Positions 16,445 to 23,294 of a DNA stretch of 23,294 bases are shown here, piece after piece. The stretch's first letter is position 1; each line of letters opens with the position of its first letter. The stretch covers positions 1-23,294 of the forward strand of contig DAOWIM010000141.1 of assembly GCA_030640905.1 (NCBI GenBank). The letters are read 5' to 3'. A program made the position numbers and the translations under genes. The DNA comes from a bacterium. GTDB taxonomy: Bacteria; Zixibacteria; MSB-5A5; GN15; FEB-12. The notes under the pieces were generated by a model. The model was not told where the DNA came from and searched no databases. It was given only the letters and a program-made list of their open reading frames with translations.

Positions 16445-17731
16445 TTAGTTAATCACACTAAATAAGCTGGAAAAATTCCAGACGTTGAATGTTTCCAGCA
16501 AGATTCCCAGAAGTATAGCCGCCAGAATCAGACCCTTGCCAACATCCTGCCCTTTAAGAGAACCGATCAGTTTTGGCTCCCTTGATAGATAGGCTGAAGC
16601 AGCGAAAAGCTCCTCACCGATTAGCGTATAGTCGCAGGCTGCAACGAAAAAGGGCAACTGCGAAGGCATCCCGGTACCGGCAATCTGAATGGCGCCAATA
16701 GAGTTGCCGGTCTCGGCCAGAATCAGGGACTCGGCATAGAATGCGCCCATATAGAAAATCGTAGCTGGTTTTTCGCGAACTACCATGCCGTCGATTCCAG
16801 CCGCATAGCCAAACTGGTCGTCGGTTAGATAGTGTACCTGATCTTCATGAAAAGCATCGGGACGCCCGGCCTTGGCATATGCTTCCTTCACGACCTCCTT
16901 GGCCGTAACCATGACCAGCGACCGTGATACCGGAACTTCCAGCCAGGTATCGTACTGGGCCGCCTTTTCAGCCACCCTGCCCAAAATAGTAACCCCGGCA
17001 ATAGTCTGAACATTGTCCATATCCTGTGTGCCGGGGATATAAAATATCTTCTTGCCCATTTCAGTAGCTCGACCAACCGCTTCATCGACCGCATCAAGTC
17101 CAGCGATCTTACGTATGAAAATCTTTTTGCCCGCTTTGGCTCGATTAATGTAAAACATGATGAAACCACAGAGCAGGAGAACACCTACAAAAGCATTGAT
17201 CCGCCGCCAGTCAAACCACTGAGCCGATGAACTAACCGGGCCGGTCACATCCGATTCGGCGACAACCTCTTGCGTGGTTTCGGCGTCGTCCCCAGAGATG
17301 GTGACCGCCGCCACTTTATAGTAGTATTGTTCGTCGTCGCTTGCATTGCCATCGTGATATCTGTAGGTAGGTTTTGTCTCACCCGCAGCCACATCGCCAA
17401 CCTCTGCAAAAACCTCAGGCTGGTCGGCATTGCTTCGCATAACCCGGTATTCCGTAACGATGCCATTCGGGAGATCATCGGCCGACCGCTGCCAGATCAC
17501 GGTGATCGAGCCGCCACCGTCGTTTGGCGTATCCTTGGCTGAGACTTCAAATGGAGGAGAAAGCGCAAACTCGACCAACTGGCTGTCCGGCACTGCATTA
17601 GCAGTGTCAGCCGACTGCTGGGCTGAAATAGAAATGACTGAGAGTAAACCGAAAAAAATGGAAAAGATAGCGATCCTAACGAGGCACCGAGACAATGGCA
17701 AGTTGAGCAAGCTGATACGAATCGGATTCAA
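16445..17731 (-). CDS. Module-1 A protein: secreted FN3 domain, TM, cytoplasmic DUF6754-like domain; first gene of the operon
   Basis: 428 residues. The start is a TTG with AAAAGG 7 nt upstream; no ATG or GTG fits the signal peptide better. The signal sequence ends near SISA (37). The FN3-like domain covers about 57-163 (SITVIWQRSADDLPNG; EYRVMRS; YYYKVAAVT). A TM at about 178-196 is followed by RAKAGKK, so the C-terminal part is cytoplasmic. It contains RKIAGLDAVDEAVGRATEMG (207-226), QDMDNVQTIAGVTILGR, PVSRSLVM (267-274), AGRP, AESLILAETG, IQIAGT and ACDYTLIGEEL (Cys366). A last hydrophobic segment lies at about 399-414. The invariant Cys-Asp and Gly-Glu-Glu suggest a ligand or catalytic site, which is an inference. 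The promoter lies at 17867-17895. Confidence 0.86.
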   Translation of the reverse strand: MNPIRISLLNLPLSRCLVRIAIFSIFFGLLSVISISAQQSADTANAVPDSQLVEFALSPPFEVSAKDTPNDGGGSITVIWQRSADDLPNGIVTEYRVMRSNADQPEVFAEVGDVAAGETKPTYRYHDGNASDDEQYYYKVAAVTISGDDAETTQEVVAESDVTGPVSSSAQWFDWRRINAFVGVLLLCGFIMFYINRAKAGKKIFIRKIAGLDAVDEAVGRATEMGKKIFYIPGTQDMDNVQTIAGVTILGRVAEKAAQYDTWLEVPVSRSLVMVTAKEVVKEAYAKAGRPDAFHEDQVHYLTDDQFGYAAGIDGMVVREKPATIFYMGAFYAESLILAETGNSIGAIQIAGTGMPSQLPFFVAACDYTLIGEELFAASAYLSREPKLIGSLKGQDVGKGLILAAILLGILLETFNVWNFSSLFSVIN

Positions 17732-17866
17732 ATCAATACCTTTTCAATCGTGAAAGGAACCGTCGGCAACAAAAAATGCCAGCCAATGGACGATAATGCG
17801 ACGCAAAACGCTTAATCTGCGGGTCCGAAACTGGCAATTGACTCCGGGTCCAAAATATCAGCCTGC

Positions 17867-17895
17867 AATCTATGACCGGCCCCAAGCCAAGTCAA
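17867..17895 (-). promoter_or_regulatory. Predicted sigma70-type promoter of the twelve-gene operon
   Basis: On the minus strand TTGACT (17890-17895) and TAGATT (17867-17872) are separated by 17 nt and match the consensus at 5 and 4 of 6 positions. The predicted start is near 17860, giving a leader of about 130 nt before the TTG start codon. Confidence 0.55.
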
Positions 17896-17995
17896 GCGAA
17901 AAATGTGGCCTGCCCAGTCCCGTATTTTCGGCGTATCGATTAAATGGGCCGGGAACAATCGCACGGCAATTTCATATCGTCCCCGAAAAACGCCC

Positions 17996-18024
17996 TTTAC
18001 AACATTCTGGACATTAGTTATACT
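17996..18024 (+). promoter_or_regulatory. Sigma70-type promoter of the glmL-like operon
   Basis: TTTACA (17996-18001) and TATACT (18019-18024) are separated by 17 nt, each 5 of 6 matches to consensus. The predicted start is near 18031, giving a leader of about 100 nt. The 401-bp gap 17732-18132 holds this promoter and the divergent one at 17867-17895; about 100 bp separate their -35 elements. I see no gene there. Confidence 0.65.
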
Positions 18025-18071
18025 GGGCGACTCATTGGCTGAGATTCTATACAGCCCTTGTAACGTAAACT

Positions 18072-18093
18072 GTTACCGGAGATTCCGGGTAAC
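18072..18093 (+). other. Leader hairpin of the glmL-like operon
   Basis: GTTACCGGA and TCCGGGTAAC form a 9-bp stem with one bulged G and a GAT loop. It lies about 40 nt before the ATG, inside the predicted leader. There is no T run, so it is more likely a leader structure or operator than a terminator. Function not known. Confidence 0.3.
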
Positions 18094-18132
18094 CTACTGA
18101 AGACACAACAGGAAACCATAGGTTCTTTATTG

Positions 18133-19992
18133 ATGGCAAAATTTGATAAGTCTGACGATGTGAAAGTCATTCTGGCCACTGACTGCGGCTCGACAACGAC
18201 CAAAGCTATTCTAATCGAACACGTCAACGGCGAGTACCGCCTCATGGTTCGTGGCGAAGCCCCCACAACCGTCGAGGCGCCTTTTGAAGATGTCACTATG
18301 GGCGTTCTTAATGCTGTGGCCGAGGTTGAAGAACTATCGGGCCGCAAGCTCCTTGATGAGAACGGCACCATTATATCACCAGCCAAGGATAAGGTTGGCA
18401 CCGATGTTTATATTTCAACGTCGTCTGCCGGTGGTGGCTTGCAAATGATGGTAGCAGGAGTGGTGCGCTCAATGACAGCCGAGTCGGCTGAACGAGCAGC
18501 TCTTGGCGCCGGAGCGATTGTGATGGACGTTATCGCATCCAACGACAAACGGTTGCCACATCAGCAAATTGAACGAATTCGTCACCTTCGCCCCGACATG
18601 ATTCTCCTTTCAGGCGGTATTGATGGCGGTACAACTACTCACGTTGTAGAGATAGCCGAACTGATCGCCGCGGCGGACCCCCGCCCCCGCCTGGGTTCCA
18701 GCTACAAACTTCCGGTAATTTACGCCGGTAATGTCGGCGCCCGAGAGCCGGTCAGTGAAGTTCTGACCAACAAAGTTGACCTAAAGATGGTTGATAATCT
18801 TCGCCCCGTTCTTGAGCGCGAAAACCTCGGCCCGGCCCGTGAAGAAATCCATGAGCTTTTTATGGAGCACGTTATGGCCCAAGCACCCGGCTATAAGAAG
18901 CTGATGTCGTGGGCCGATGCTCCGATTATGCCAACACCAGGTGCTGTCGGTCTGATTATCCAGACAATCGCTGAGAAGTACGGCATTGAGGCTGTCGGTG
19001 TCGATATCGGCGGCGCTACCACCGACGTTTTCTCCGTCTTCAGGCCGGATGAAAAAACACCGGTCTTTAACCGCACCGTCTCGGCTAATCTCGGCATGTC
19101 GTATTCGATTTCTAATGTGTTCGCCGAGGCTACGCTGCCGATGGTCATGCGCTGGGTTCCGTTTGAAATGGATGAGCGCGACCTTCGTAACCGAATCAAG
19201 AACAAAATGATTCGCCCCACGACTATCCCCCAGTCGATGGAAGAGTTGATTTTTGAGCAAGCTGTTGCCAAAGAAGCGTTACGGCTCGCTTTTATTCAGC
19301 ATAAGAATTTCGCGACTGTTCTCAAAGGCGTTCAACAGCAACGTACGATTGCAGATGCTTTCGCGCAGTCTTCTTCCGGGGCAACGATCGTAAATATGAT
19401 GACCCTGGACATGTTGATCGGTTCCGGTGGCGTACTCTCACATGCGCCGCGACGTCAGCAGGCGGCTTTGATGATGATCGACGCCTTCCTCCCCGAGGGT
19501 GTGACCCGCCTGGCGGTTGACTCTATCTTCATGATGCCGCAGCTCGGCGTTCTTACCGAAGTACAGCCGGAAGCGGCGACCGAAGTTTTTGAAAAAGACT
19601 GTCTCATTCACCTTGGCAGTTGTATTGCCCCGTCAGGCAGGGCAAAAAAGCCGGGTCCGATTATGAAATACACGATCGAACTCCCCAGCGGCACCGTCAC
19701 CGGAACGCTGCAGTATCTTGAGATGAAAAAACTTGAGCTTGGTGTTCAGGAAAACGGCCTGCCGCAGACGGCTCGGGCTATCCTTGAACCGGAGCGTGGA
19801 TTTGATTGCGGCGCAGGCAAAGGCAACCGCGTCGAGACCGAACTTCACGGCGGCGTTATCGGCATTGTTCTCGATGGCCGTGGGAGACCTTTCGATCTGT
19901 CCACACTCAGTGAAAAAGAGCGGGTCTCGCATCTTAAGAAGTGGATGATTGAACTTGACATCTATCCGCAGGAAAAAATGCAGGACCGGTAA
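18133..19992 (+). CDS. GlmL/MutL-family ASKHA ATPase (glutamate mutase L-like), orphan
   Basis: 619 residues from the ATG at 18133; a TTG directly before it is also possible. This is the MutL/GlmL family of actin-like ATPases, named for the gene beside coenzyme-B12 glutamate mutase and unrelated to mismatch-repair MutL. ASKHA motifs are visible: phosphate-1 DCGSTTTK (17-24), LSGGIDGGTTTH (159-170), phosphate-2 DIGGATTDV (291-299) and GSGGVLSH (430-437). The C-terminal region (about 500-600) is a beta-rich extension. Proteins of this type are thought to assist or reactivate B12-dependent mutases. No mutase subunit is encoded in this window, so the partner must lie elsewhere or the role differs. 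It is first in a three-gene plus-strand operon and is separated by 3 bp from the next gene. The Shine-Dalgarno is weak. Confidence 0.9.
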   Translation: MAKFDKSDDVKVILATDCGSTTTKAILIEHVNGEYRLMVRGEAPTTVEAPFEDVTMGVLNAVAEVEELSGRKLLDENGTIISPAKDKVGTDVYISTSSAGGGLQMMVAGVVRSMTAESAERAALGAGAIVMDVIASNDKRLPHQQIERIRHLRPDMILLSGGIDGGTTTHVVEIAELIAAADPRPRLGSSYKLPVIYAGNVGAREPVSEVLTNKVDLKMVDNLRPVLERENLGPAREEIHELFMEHVMAQAPGYKKLMSWADAPIMPTPGAVGLIIQTIAEKYGIEAVGVDIGGATTDVFSVFRPDEKTPVFNRTVSANLGMSYSISNVFAEATLPMVMRWVPFEMDERDLRNRIKNKMIRPTTIPQSMEELIFEQAVAKEALRLAFIQHKNFATVLKGVQQQRTIADAFAQSSSGATIVNMMTLDMLIGSGGVLSHAPRRQQAALMMIDAFLPEGVTRLAVDSIFMMPQLGVLTEVQPEAATEVFEKDCLIHLGSCIAPSGRAKKPGPIMKYTIELPSGTVTGTLQYLEMKKLELGVQENGLPQTARAILEPERGFDCGAGKGNRVETELHGGVIGIVLDGRGRPFDLSTLSEKERVSHLKKWMIELDIYPQEKMQDR

Positions 19993-19995
19993 ACC

Positions 19996-20754
19996 GTGAA
20001 GAACTTTCGCTACATATTGTCGGCGATCCTCCTGACGATCCTGATTGCCTCTCTGGCTGCGCCGGGACTGTCGGCTAAGAGTTATGTCAGCCTCAAGGGT
20101 GGTTTCCATATTCAGATTCCCGACAACTGGTCGCAGCTTGATTACAACACGGTCGATGCCTTCCTCTATCGAAACCGTGCGGACCGCGCCACGATGAGTT
20201 ATGAGGCAGCATTCACCGTCAATGACCTGGTACCATTCTATACCAGCACCTACCTCATACTTGATGTGGACACTGCCGGGAATTTTTCCAACGAGCAGGT
20301 GGACTCGGTTCTAAACGTCCTGGCGGCAACCTTCGGCAAAAAGACCCAATACGCGCCGGTATCCGATCTGATTTTGAATCTCAAATCAAATACCCCCACC
20401 TACGATGCGGAACAGAGAGTTGTCACGATAGTCAACGACGTAAACATACCGGACCAGGCTCCAAAAAAGAACCTCCTCATAATGAAATTTTATGACCGCG
20501 GAATTGCCTCATTCTATTTTTATTCTCCCGACAGCCTCTTCCAGAACAGCAGGGAGATGTTCCTGAGGGTGGCAAACTCACTCTCGACGGAAAATATCGA
20601 GGCAGCTCTGCCCAAAGAAGAACTTAAGATTGTCGATGTCGCCTCCGAGCAGGAGGAGTCATCTTCAATTGGAATATATTCCGCTCTGGGGTGTTCGGTT
20701 GCAGTGATTCTGATAATAGTCGCAGCCAGACGTCGCAGACGAGCCGGAAAATGA
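19996..20754 (+). CDS. Secreted, C-terminally membrane-anchored protein of unknown function
   Basis: 252 residues from a GTG at 19996, with AGGA 10 nt upstream and 3 bp after the GlmL-like stop. A signal peptide (about 1-27, ending GLSA) precedes a domain starting YVSLKGGFHIQIPDNWSQLD. That opening, with an amphipathic strand and the PDNW turn, resembles PsbP/DUF1795-like folds in which a substrate-side beta sheet packs on helices. This is a weak resemblance. Near the end an acidic, serine-rich linker (SEQEESSS) leads into one TM (about 225-243) and a five-arginine stop-transfer RRRRR. The bulk therefore faces the periplasm or exterior. Its fixed place between two seemingly cytoplasmic genes is unexplained. 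I do not recognise a function. Confidence 0.8.
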   Translation: MKNFRYILSAILLTILIASLAAPGLSAKSYVSLKGGFHIQIPDNWSQLDYNTVDAFLYRNRADRATMSYEAAFTVNDLVPFYTSTYLILDVDTAGNFSNEQVDSVLNVLAATFGKKTQYAPVSDLILNLKSNTPTYDAEQRVVTIVNDVNIPDQAPKKNLLIMKFYDRGIASFYFYSPDSLFQNSREMFLRVANSLSTENIEAALPKEELKIVDVASEQEESSSIGIYSALGCSVAVILIIVAARRRRRAGK

Positions 20755-20784
20755 AAAAGAAATGAGATTAGAAAGGGACCCCCG

Positions 20785-21912
20785 ATGGCCCACGCTTATA
20801 CGCCCGGACTGAAAGTTACTGAACGAGTTCTCGTCAAGAAGAGAAGGATCCTTCCGCTGAAGGGAGAGGTTATCGTCAAAGTAGGCGATAAGGTCAACCC
20901 CGAGGATGTAGTCGCACGCACGCACTTGCCGGGCAATGTTGTCCCTATCAATGTCGCCAACAAACTTGGCATCCCGCCGGAAGACATGGCGGAGATTATG
21001 GTCAAGAAGGTCGGGGACCCGATCAAAGAGGGCGAAATGATCGCCCTGAAGAAATCGTTCATCAAGTTCTTCAACACGCCGTGCGAAGCCACTGTCGATG
21101 GCACTATGGAGTCAGTCTCCAGCGTCACCGGCCAAGTGTTGCAGCGCGGTCATCCTATCCCGGTCGAAGTAAAGGCGTATGTCCAGGGTGAGATCACCGA
21201 AGTATTCGAAAACGAAGGCGTTGAAGTGTCCTGCTATGCTTCGTTCCTTCAGGGGATTTTTGGCATCGGCGGTGAAACCAACGGCGTCATAAAAGTCGTC
21301 ACACCGGACAACAAGGCCATTCTGGACGACTCTCTTATAACAGACGATCTTTCCGGCAAGATCATCATCGGAGGCTCACTGGTCACAGCCGACGCTTTTA
21401 ATAAAGCGATCAAAGTAGGTGTCAAAGGTGTCGTCGTAGGCGGTCTTGATGACAAAGACCTGCGTGATTTCCTCGGCTATGATATCGGTGTAGCGATTAC
21501 CGGCTCGGAAGATATCGGCACCACTCTGGTTATAACCGAGGGCTTCGGACAAATCAACATGGCCAGTAAAACTTTCGAACTGATGAAACGACACGAAGGT
21601 GAAACGGCCTCGATCAACGGTGCTACGCAAATTCGAGCCGGCGTACTGCGACCCGAAGTGGTTATACCGGCCGTCGGCGAACAGCAGGCAGTCAAAGATG
21701 AAGCCCCTTCAGACATGAGTGGACTGGTGGCAGGAACGCCGATTCGCGTTATTAGGCATCCGTATTTTGGACACCTCGGTACCGTAACCAGTTTGCCTTC
21801 ACCTCTACAGAAACTTGAATCGGAATCTATGGCGCGTGTCCTTGAAGTTGAATTTGACAGCGGTGAGAAGGCGATCATCCCCCGTGCCAACGTAGAGATG
21901 ATCGAAGACTAA
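20785..21912 (+). CDS. Protein with N-terminal barrel-sandwich-like region and C-terminal KOW-like domain, unknown function
   Basis: 375 residues; AAAGGGA precedes the ATG by 6 nt. Residues about 22-48 (LPLKGEVIVKVGDKVNPEDVVA) and 98-125 (PCEATVDGTMESVSSVTGQV) look like the two halves of a barrel-sandwich (lipoyl/RnfC-type) hybrid fold. No lipoylation or biotinylation lysine motif is obvious. Residues 189-245 (GKIIIGGSLVTADAFNKAI; GVKGVVVGGLDD) suggest a small Rossmann-like domain. Residues 318-373 (PIRVIRHPYFGHLGTVTSLP; ...IIPRANVEMIED) resemble a KOW/SH3-like module as found in NusG or ribosomal proteins. There is no signal peptide or TM. It ends the GlmL-like operon just before a terminator. 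A link to the ATPase, perhaps handling a carrier or cofactor protein, is inferred from position alone. Confidence 0.83.
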   Translation: MAHAYTPGLKVTERVLVKKRRILPLKGEVIVKVGDKVNPEDVVARTHLPGNVVPINVANKLGIPPEDMAEIMVKKVGDPIKEGEMIALKKSFIKFFNTPCEATVDGTMESVSSVTGQVLQRGHPIPVEVKAYVQGEITEVFENEGVEVSCYASFLQGIFGIGGETNGVIKVVTPDNKAILDDSLITDDLSGKIIIGGSLVTADAFNKAIKVGVKGVVVGGLDDKDLRDFLGYDIGVAITGSEDIGTTLVITEGFGQINMASKTFELMKRHEGETASINGATQIRAGVLRPEVVIPAVGEQQAVKDEAPSDMSGLVAGTPIRVIRHPYFGHLGTVTSLPSPLQKLESESMARVLEVEFDSGEKAIIPRANVEMIED

Positions 21913-21937
21913 CCCTTCCTACGGATTAGGGTAAACG

Positions 21938-21974
21938 AAAGAACCTTCCGCCTCACGACGGAAGGTTCTTTTTT
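21938..21974 (+). terminator. Bidirectional intrinsic terminator between the glmL-like operon and the lipoprotein gene
   Basis: AAAGAACCTTCCG and CGGAAGGTTCTTT form a perfect 13-bp stem with an 8-nt loop, followed by further Ts. It lies 26 nt after the KOW-like gene and 20 nt beyond the end of the convergent lipoprotein gene, so it can serve both. Confidence 0.92.
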
Positions 21975-21993
21975 GTTTCTATACAACCGATGG

Positions 21994-22194
21994 TTACATG
22001 CTGTCAGCCGGAGCCTCAGCGGGTTCTACCGGAACCGCTTCGACCGCTGCCGAATCCAGCCGGGTTGAATCCATTACCTCGGCTTGTTTGGCCTTCTGAG
22101 AGTCCGTATCGGTTTTCTCCTGTTTCTGACCACACCCGGCCGTCAGCACAATCATCAGTGCGATGATCAGCACCAGTGACATCAATCTCTTCAT
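21994..22194 (-). CDS. Small lipoprotein
   Basis: 66 residues. Basic start (MKRLM), hydrophobic stretch 6-18 and lipobox LTAGC with Cys21, so the mature product is lipidated and 46 residues long. The mature part is low in complexity: Gln/Lys/Asp after the cysteine, then Glu/Pro/Ala/Val repeats (VEAVPVEPAEAPADSM). It is probably disordered and surface- or periplasm-exposed. A strong AAGGAG lies 6 nt before the ATG, which argues that this short gene is translated. Charge and length resemble other small bacterial lipoproteins of no defined role. It is transcribed away from tolQ and converges on the terminator at 21938-21974. Confidence 0.78.
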   Translation of the reverse strand: MKRLMSLVLIIALMIVLTAGCGQKQEKTDTDSQKAKQAEVMDSTRLDSAAVEAVPVEPAEAPADSM

Positions 22195-22421
22195 GTTATC
22201 TCCTTTTCAACTGGTTTAAATCAAAACTCCGCTCAAGTAGCCATTCCTGCTCGGAGACGTCAATAAAAAAATCAACCCCAACAGTACTGACACTAGTGAT
22301 CCGGCCTGTTTTAGTTGACGGTGCAGGGTGGCACCGATAGCTTATATGACTTATGAGTAGTATTTTCGTATGGACTGTTGTTCAATTGTAACTTTTAGCT
22401 GAGAAGAGTGTAAGAACCATT

Positions 22422-23138
22422 ATGGACTATGCTATCGTAGCCGGCATCTTTTCCGGATCGATCTGGGAGATCGTCGCTCACACATCTGCTTTCGGCACTT
22501 TTATTCTGCTTGTCTTGTCGTTCATGTCGTTTTTTTCGTGGGTGATTATCTTCGGTAAATGGCGACAGTTCTCAGCGGTAGAAAAAGCCAACGCTGCCTT
22601 CATGCACTACTTCAAGCGATCACGATCCCTCGCCGACACTCTGGGGCAGGCCAAATCACAGGCCAATTCGCCAATGGCGCAGATTTATCTTGCCGGATAT
22701 AACGAACTGGAGGAGTTGAAGGAATCGCGCAATCAGGGCGGGGCGCTCCAGGAAACGCAGAATCCACTGCAACTTGATGATTTCGAGATTGTCGAGATGG
22801 CAATGGAAAAAACTCTGTCCGACCAAGCCACCAATATCGAAAAGCGCGTCATTTTCCTGGCTACAACCGCCAACGCCGCGCCATTTCTCGGTCTGCTCGG
22901 TACGGTGGTTGGAATCATGGATTCTTTCTGGGCTATCGGCGAGCGCGGATCGGCCTCGCTGGCGATTGTAGCCCCCGGCATTGCCGAGGCCCTGCTGGCT
23001 ACAATAGTCGGGCTGGGAGCAGCTATCCCCGCCGTCATCGCCTACAACTGGGCCAACAACAAGCTGAAATTCATCAACGAATTTGCCAACAGTTTCATCC
23101 TCGCCTTCGTCGCCCGCGCCCGTAAAGAGGCCCGATAA
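22422..23138 (+). CDS. tolQ: TolQ/ExbB/MotA-family proton channel subunit
   Basis: 238 residues with the standard three-TM plan: about 24-45, 143-165 and 183-208. A cytoplasmic loop between the first two contains LADTLGQAKSQANSPMAQIYLAGYNEL, as in TolQ. Family motifs are APFLGLLGTVVGIMDSF (153-169) and GIAEALLATIVGLGAAIPAVIAYNW (186-210), which line the proton path with the ExbD/TolR helix. Such pairs power Tol-Pal or TonB work at the outer membrane, so the cell is most likely diderm. TolQ and ExbB cannot be separated with confidence here. The next gene encodes the partner subunit. The ATG has only a weak Shine-Dalgarno, and I see no convincing promoter in the 227-bp gap upstream. Confidence 0.93.
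   Translation: MDYAIVAGIFSGSIWEIVAHTSAFGTFILLVLSFMSFFSWVIIFGKWRQFSAVEKANAAFMHYFKRSRSLADTLGQAKSQANSPMAQIYLAGYNELEELKESRNQGGALQETQNPLQLDDFEIVEMAMEKTLSDQATNIEKRVIFLATTANAAPFLGLLGTVVGIMDSFWAIGERGSASLAIVAPGIAEALLATIVGLGAAIPAVIAYNWANNKLKFINEFANSFILAFVARARKEAR
23124..23130 (+). promoter_or_regulatory. Shine-Dalgarno-like AAAGAGG that may direct tolR/exbD from a non-AUG codon
   Basis: AAAGAGG sits 4 nt before an in-frame ATA (23135-23137) that overlaps the tolQ TAA stop. The first in-frame ATG, at 23171, has only AGGG at 2-nt spacing. Confidence 0.4.
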
Positions 23139-23170
23139 TCCGGCGTCCACGCCAACACGAATACAGGGCG

Positions 23171-23294
23171 ATGGCCGATATCAATATCACTAATCTCGTC
23201 GACGTGGTCTTGGTTCTTTTGATCATTTTCATGATTTCAGCGCCGTTATTGCAATCTGGTATCGAGGTTGACCTGCCAAAAACAAAAGCGGCGG
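23171..23294 (+). CDS. tolR: TolR/ExbD-family biopolymer transport protein (3' end cut by window)
   Basis: 41 residues are visible from the ATG at 23171: the ADINITNLVDVVLVLLIIFM motif, with the TM and its proton-carrying Asp11, then the conserved ISAPLLQSGIEVDLPKTKAA. ExbD/TolR proteins normally have 10-20 basic residues before this motif. In the same frame the codons just upstream read RRPRQHEYRA, so the protein probably begins near 23135, at an ATA or ATC codon overlapping the tolQ stop. I keep the ATG as the conservative boundary. The energy-transducing periplasmic domain lies beyond the window. Confidence 0.88.
   Translation, partial: MADINITNLVDVVLVLLIIFMISAPLLQSGIEVDLPKTKAA

Larger units (their letters stand above)
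6415..17731 (-). repeat. Tandem triplication of a four-gene membrane module (A-B-C-D x3)
   Basis: Gene order in transcription is A1-B1-C1-D1 (17731 to 14057), A2-B2-C2-D2 (14057 to 10399) and A3-B3-C3-D3 (10369 to 6415). Each position holds a paralogue recognisable by its own motifs. The copies differ clearly at protein level and in length, so this is an old duplication, not a DNA-level repeat. No gap between genes exceeds 29 bp and several genes overlap, which supports one transcript. Confidence 0.9.

Noticed and set aside
6415..17731. Triplication as an assembly artefact
   Set aside because: Copies differ throughout in length, residues, starts and junctions, so reads could not have been collapsed or duplicated into this form.
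18781..19260. Minus-strand open frame inside the glmL-like gene
   Set aside because: Shadow of the ATPase frame, which carries clear ASKHA motifs; no own ribosome binding site or family features.
18133..19992. DNA mismatch repair MutL
   Set aside because: The actin-like motifs DCGSTTTK and DIGGATTDV are of the GlmL family; GHKL ATPase motifs are absent.
22195..22421. TTGACG at about 22315 as a tolQ promoter
   Set aside because: No acceptable -10 element lies at 16-18 nt; the best candidate, TAGCTT, matches only half of the consensus.

Overview
The window looks like chromosome of an uncultivated, diderm, heterotrophic or anaerobic bacterium of about 50% GC. An ADP-forming acyl-CoA synthetase, a pyruvate phosphate dikinase, an orphan GlmL/MutL-type ATPase, a lipoprotein and a TolQ/TolR pair would fit an FCB-related candidate phylum such as Zixibacteria. 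This placement is an inference from gene content and style, not from a marker gene. I see no rRNA, tRNA, CRISPR array, transposase or phage gene.

Layout. (1) Positions 1-5522, minus strand: ppdK, then a fused acyl-CoA synthetase (ADP-forming), then a truncated DUF3566-like membrane protein with a proline-rich tail; a good promoter precedes ppdK. (2) Positions 5526-6064, minus strand: a single small basic gene with an internal 15-residue duplication, its own promoter and a perfect-palindrome terminator. (3) Positions 6354-17895, minus strand: an apparent 11.3-kb operon of twelve tightly packed or overlapping membrane-protein genes, bounded by a sigma70-like promoter and a strong intrinsic terminator. 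It consists of one four-gene module (A-B-C-D) repeated three times in the same order. A is secreted FN3 + TM + cytoplasmic DUF6754-like domain. B is a polytopic protein with a YRAFRA[RK]N loop. C is a membrane-anchored extracytoplasmic Rossmann-like domain. D is a polytopic protein ending in an FGASFG[YF]TVM.R motif. (4) Positions 17996-21974, plus strand, divergent: a GlmL/MutL-like ASKHA ATPase, a secreted C-terminally anchored protein, and a protein with hybrid-barrel-like and KOW-like regions, then a terminator. (5) Positions 21994-23294: a small lipoprotein (minus), then tolQ/exbB and a truncated tolR/exbD (plus).

The most interesting system is the triplicated A-B-C-D cassette. I recognise no characterised pathway in it. 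The constant gene order, the translational coupling and the conserved family-specific motifs in all three diverged copies suggest a four-component envelope complex built from three paralogous sets. Modules 1 and 2 resemble each other more than module 3, which carries insertions in A and B, an extra C-terminal TM in D and a shortened N-terminus in C.
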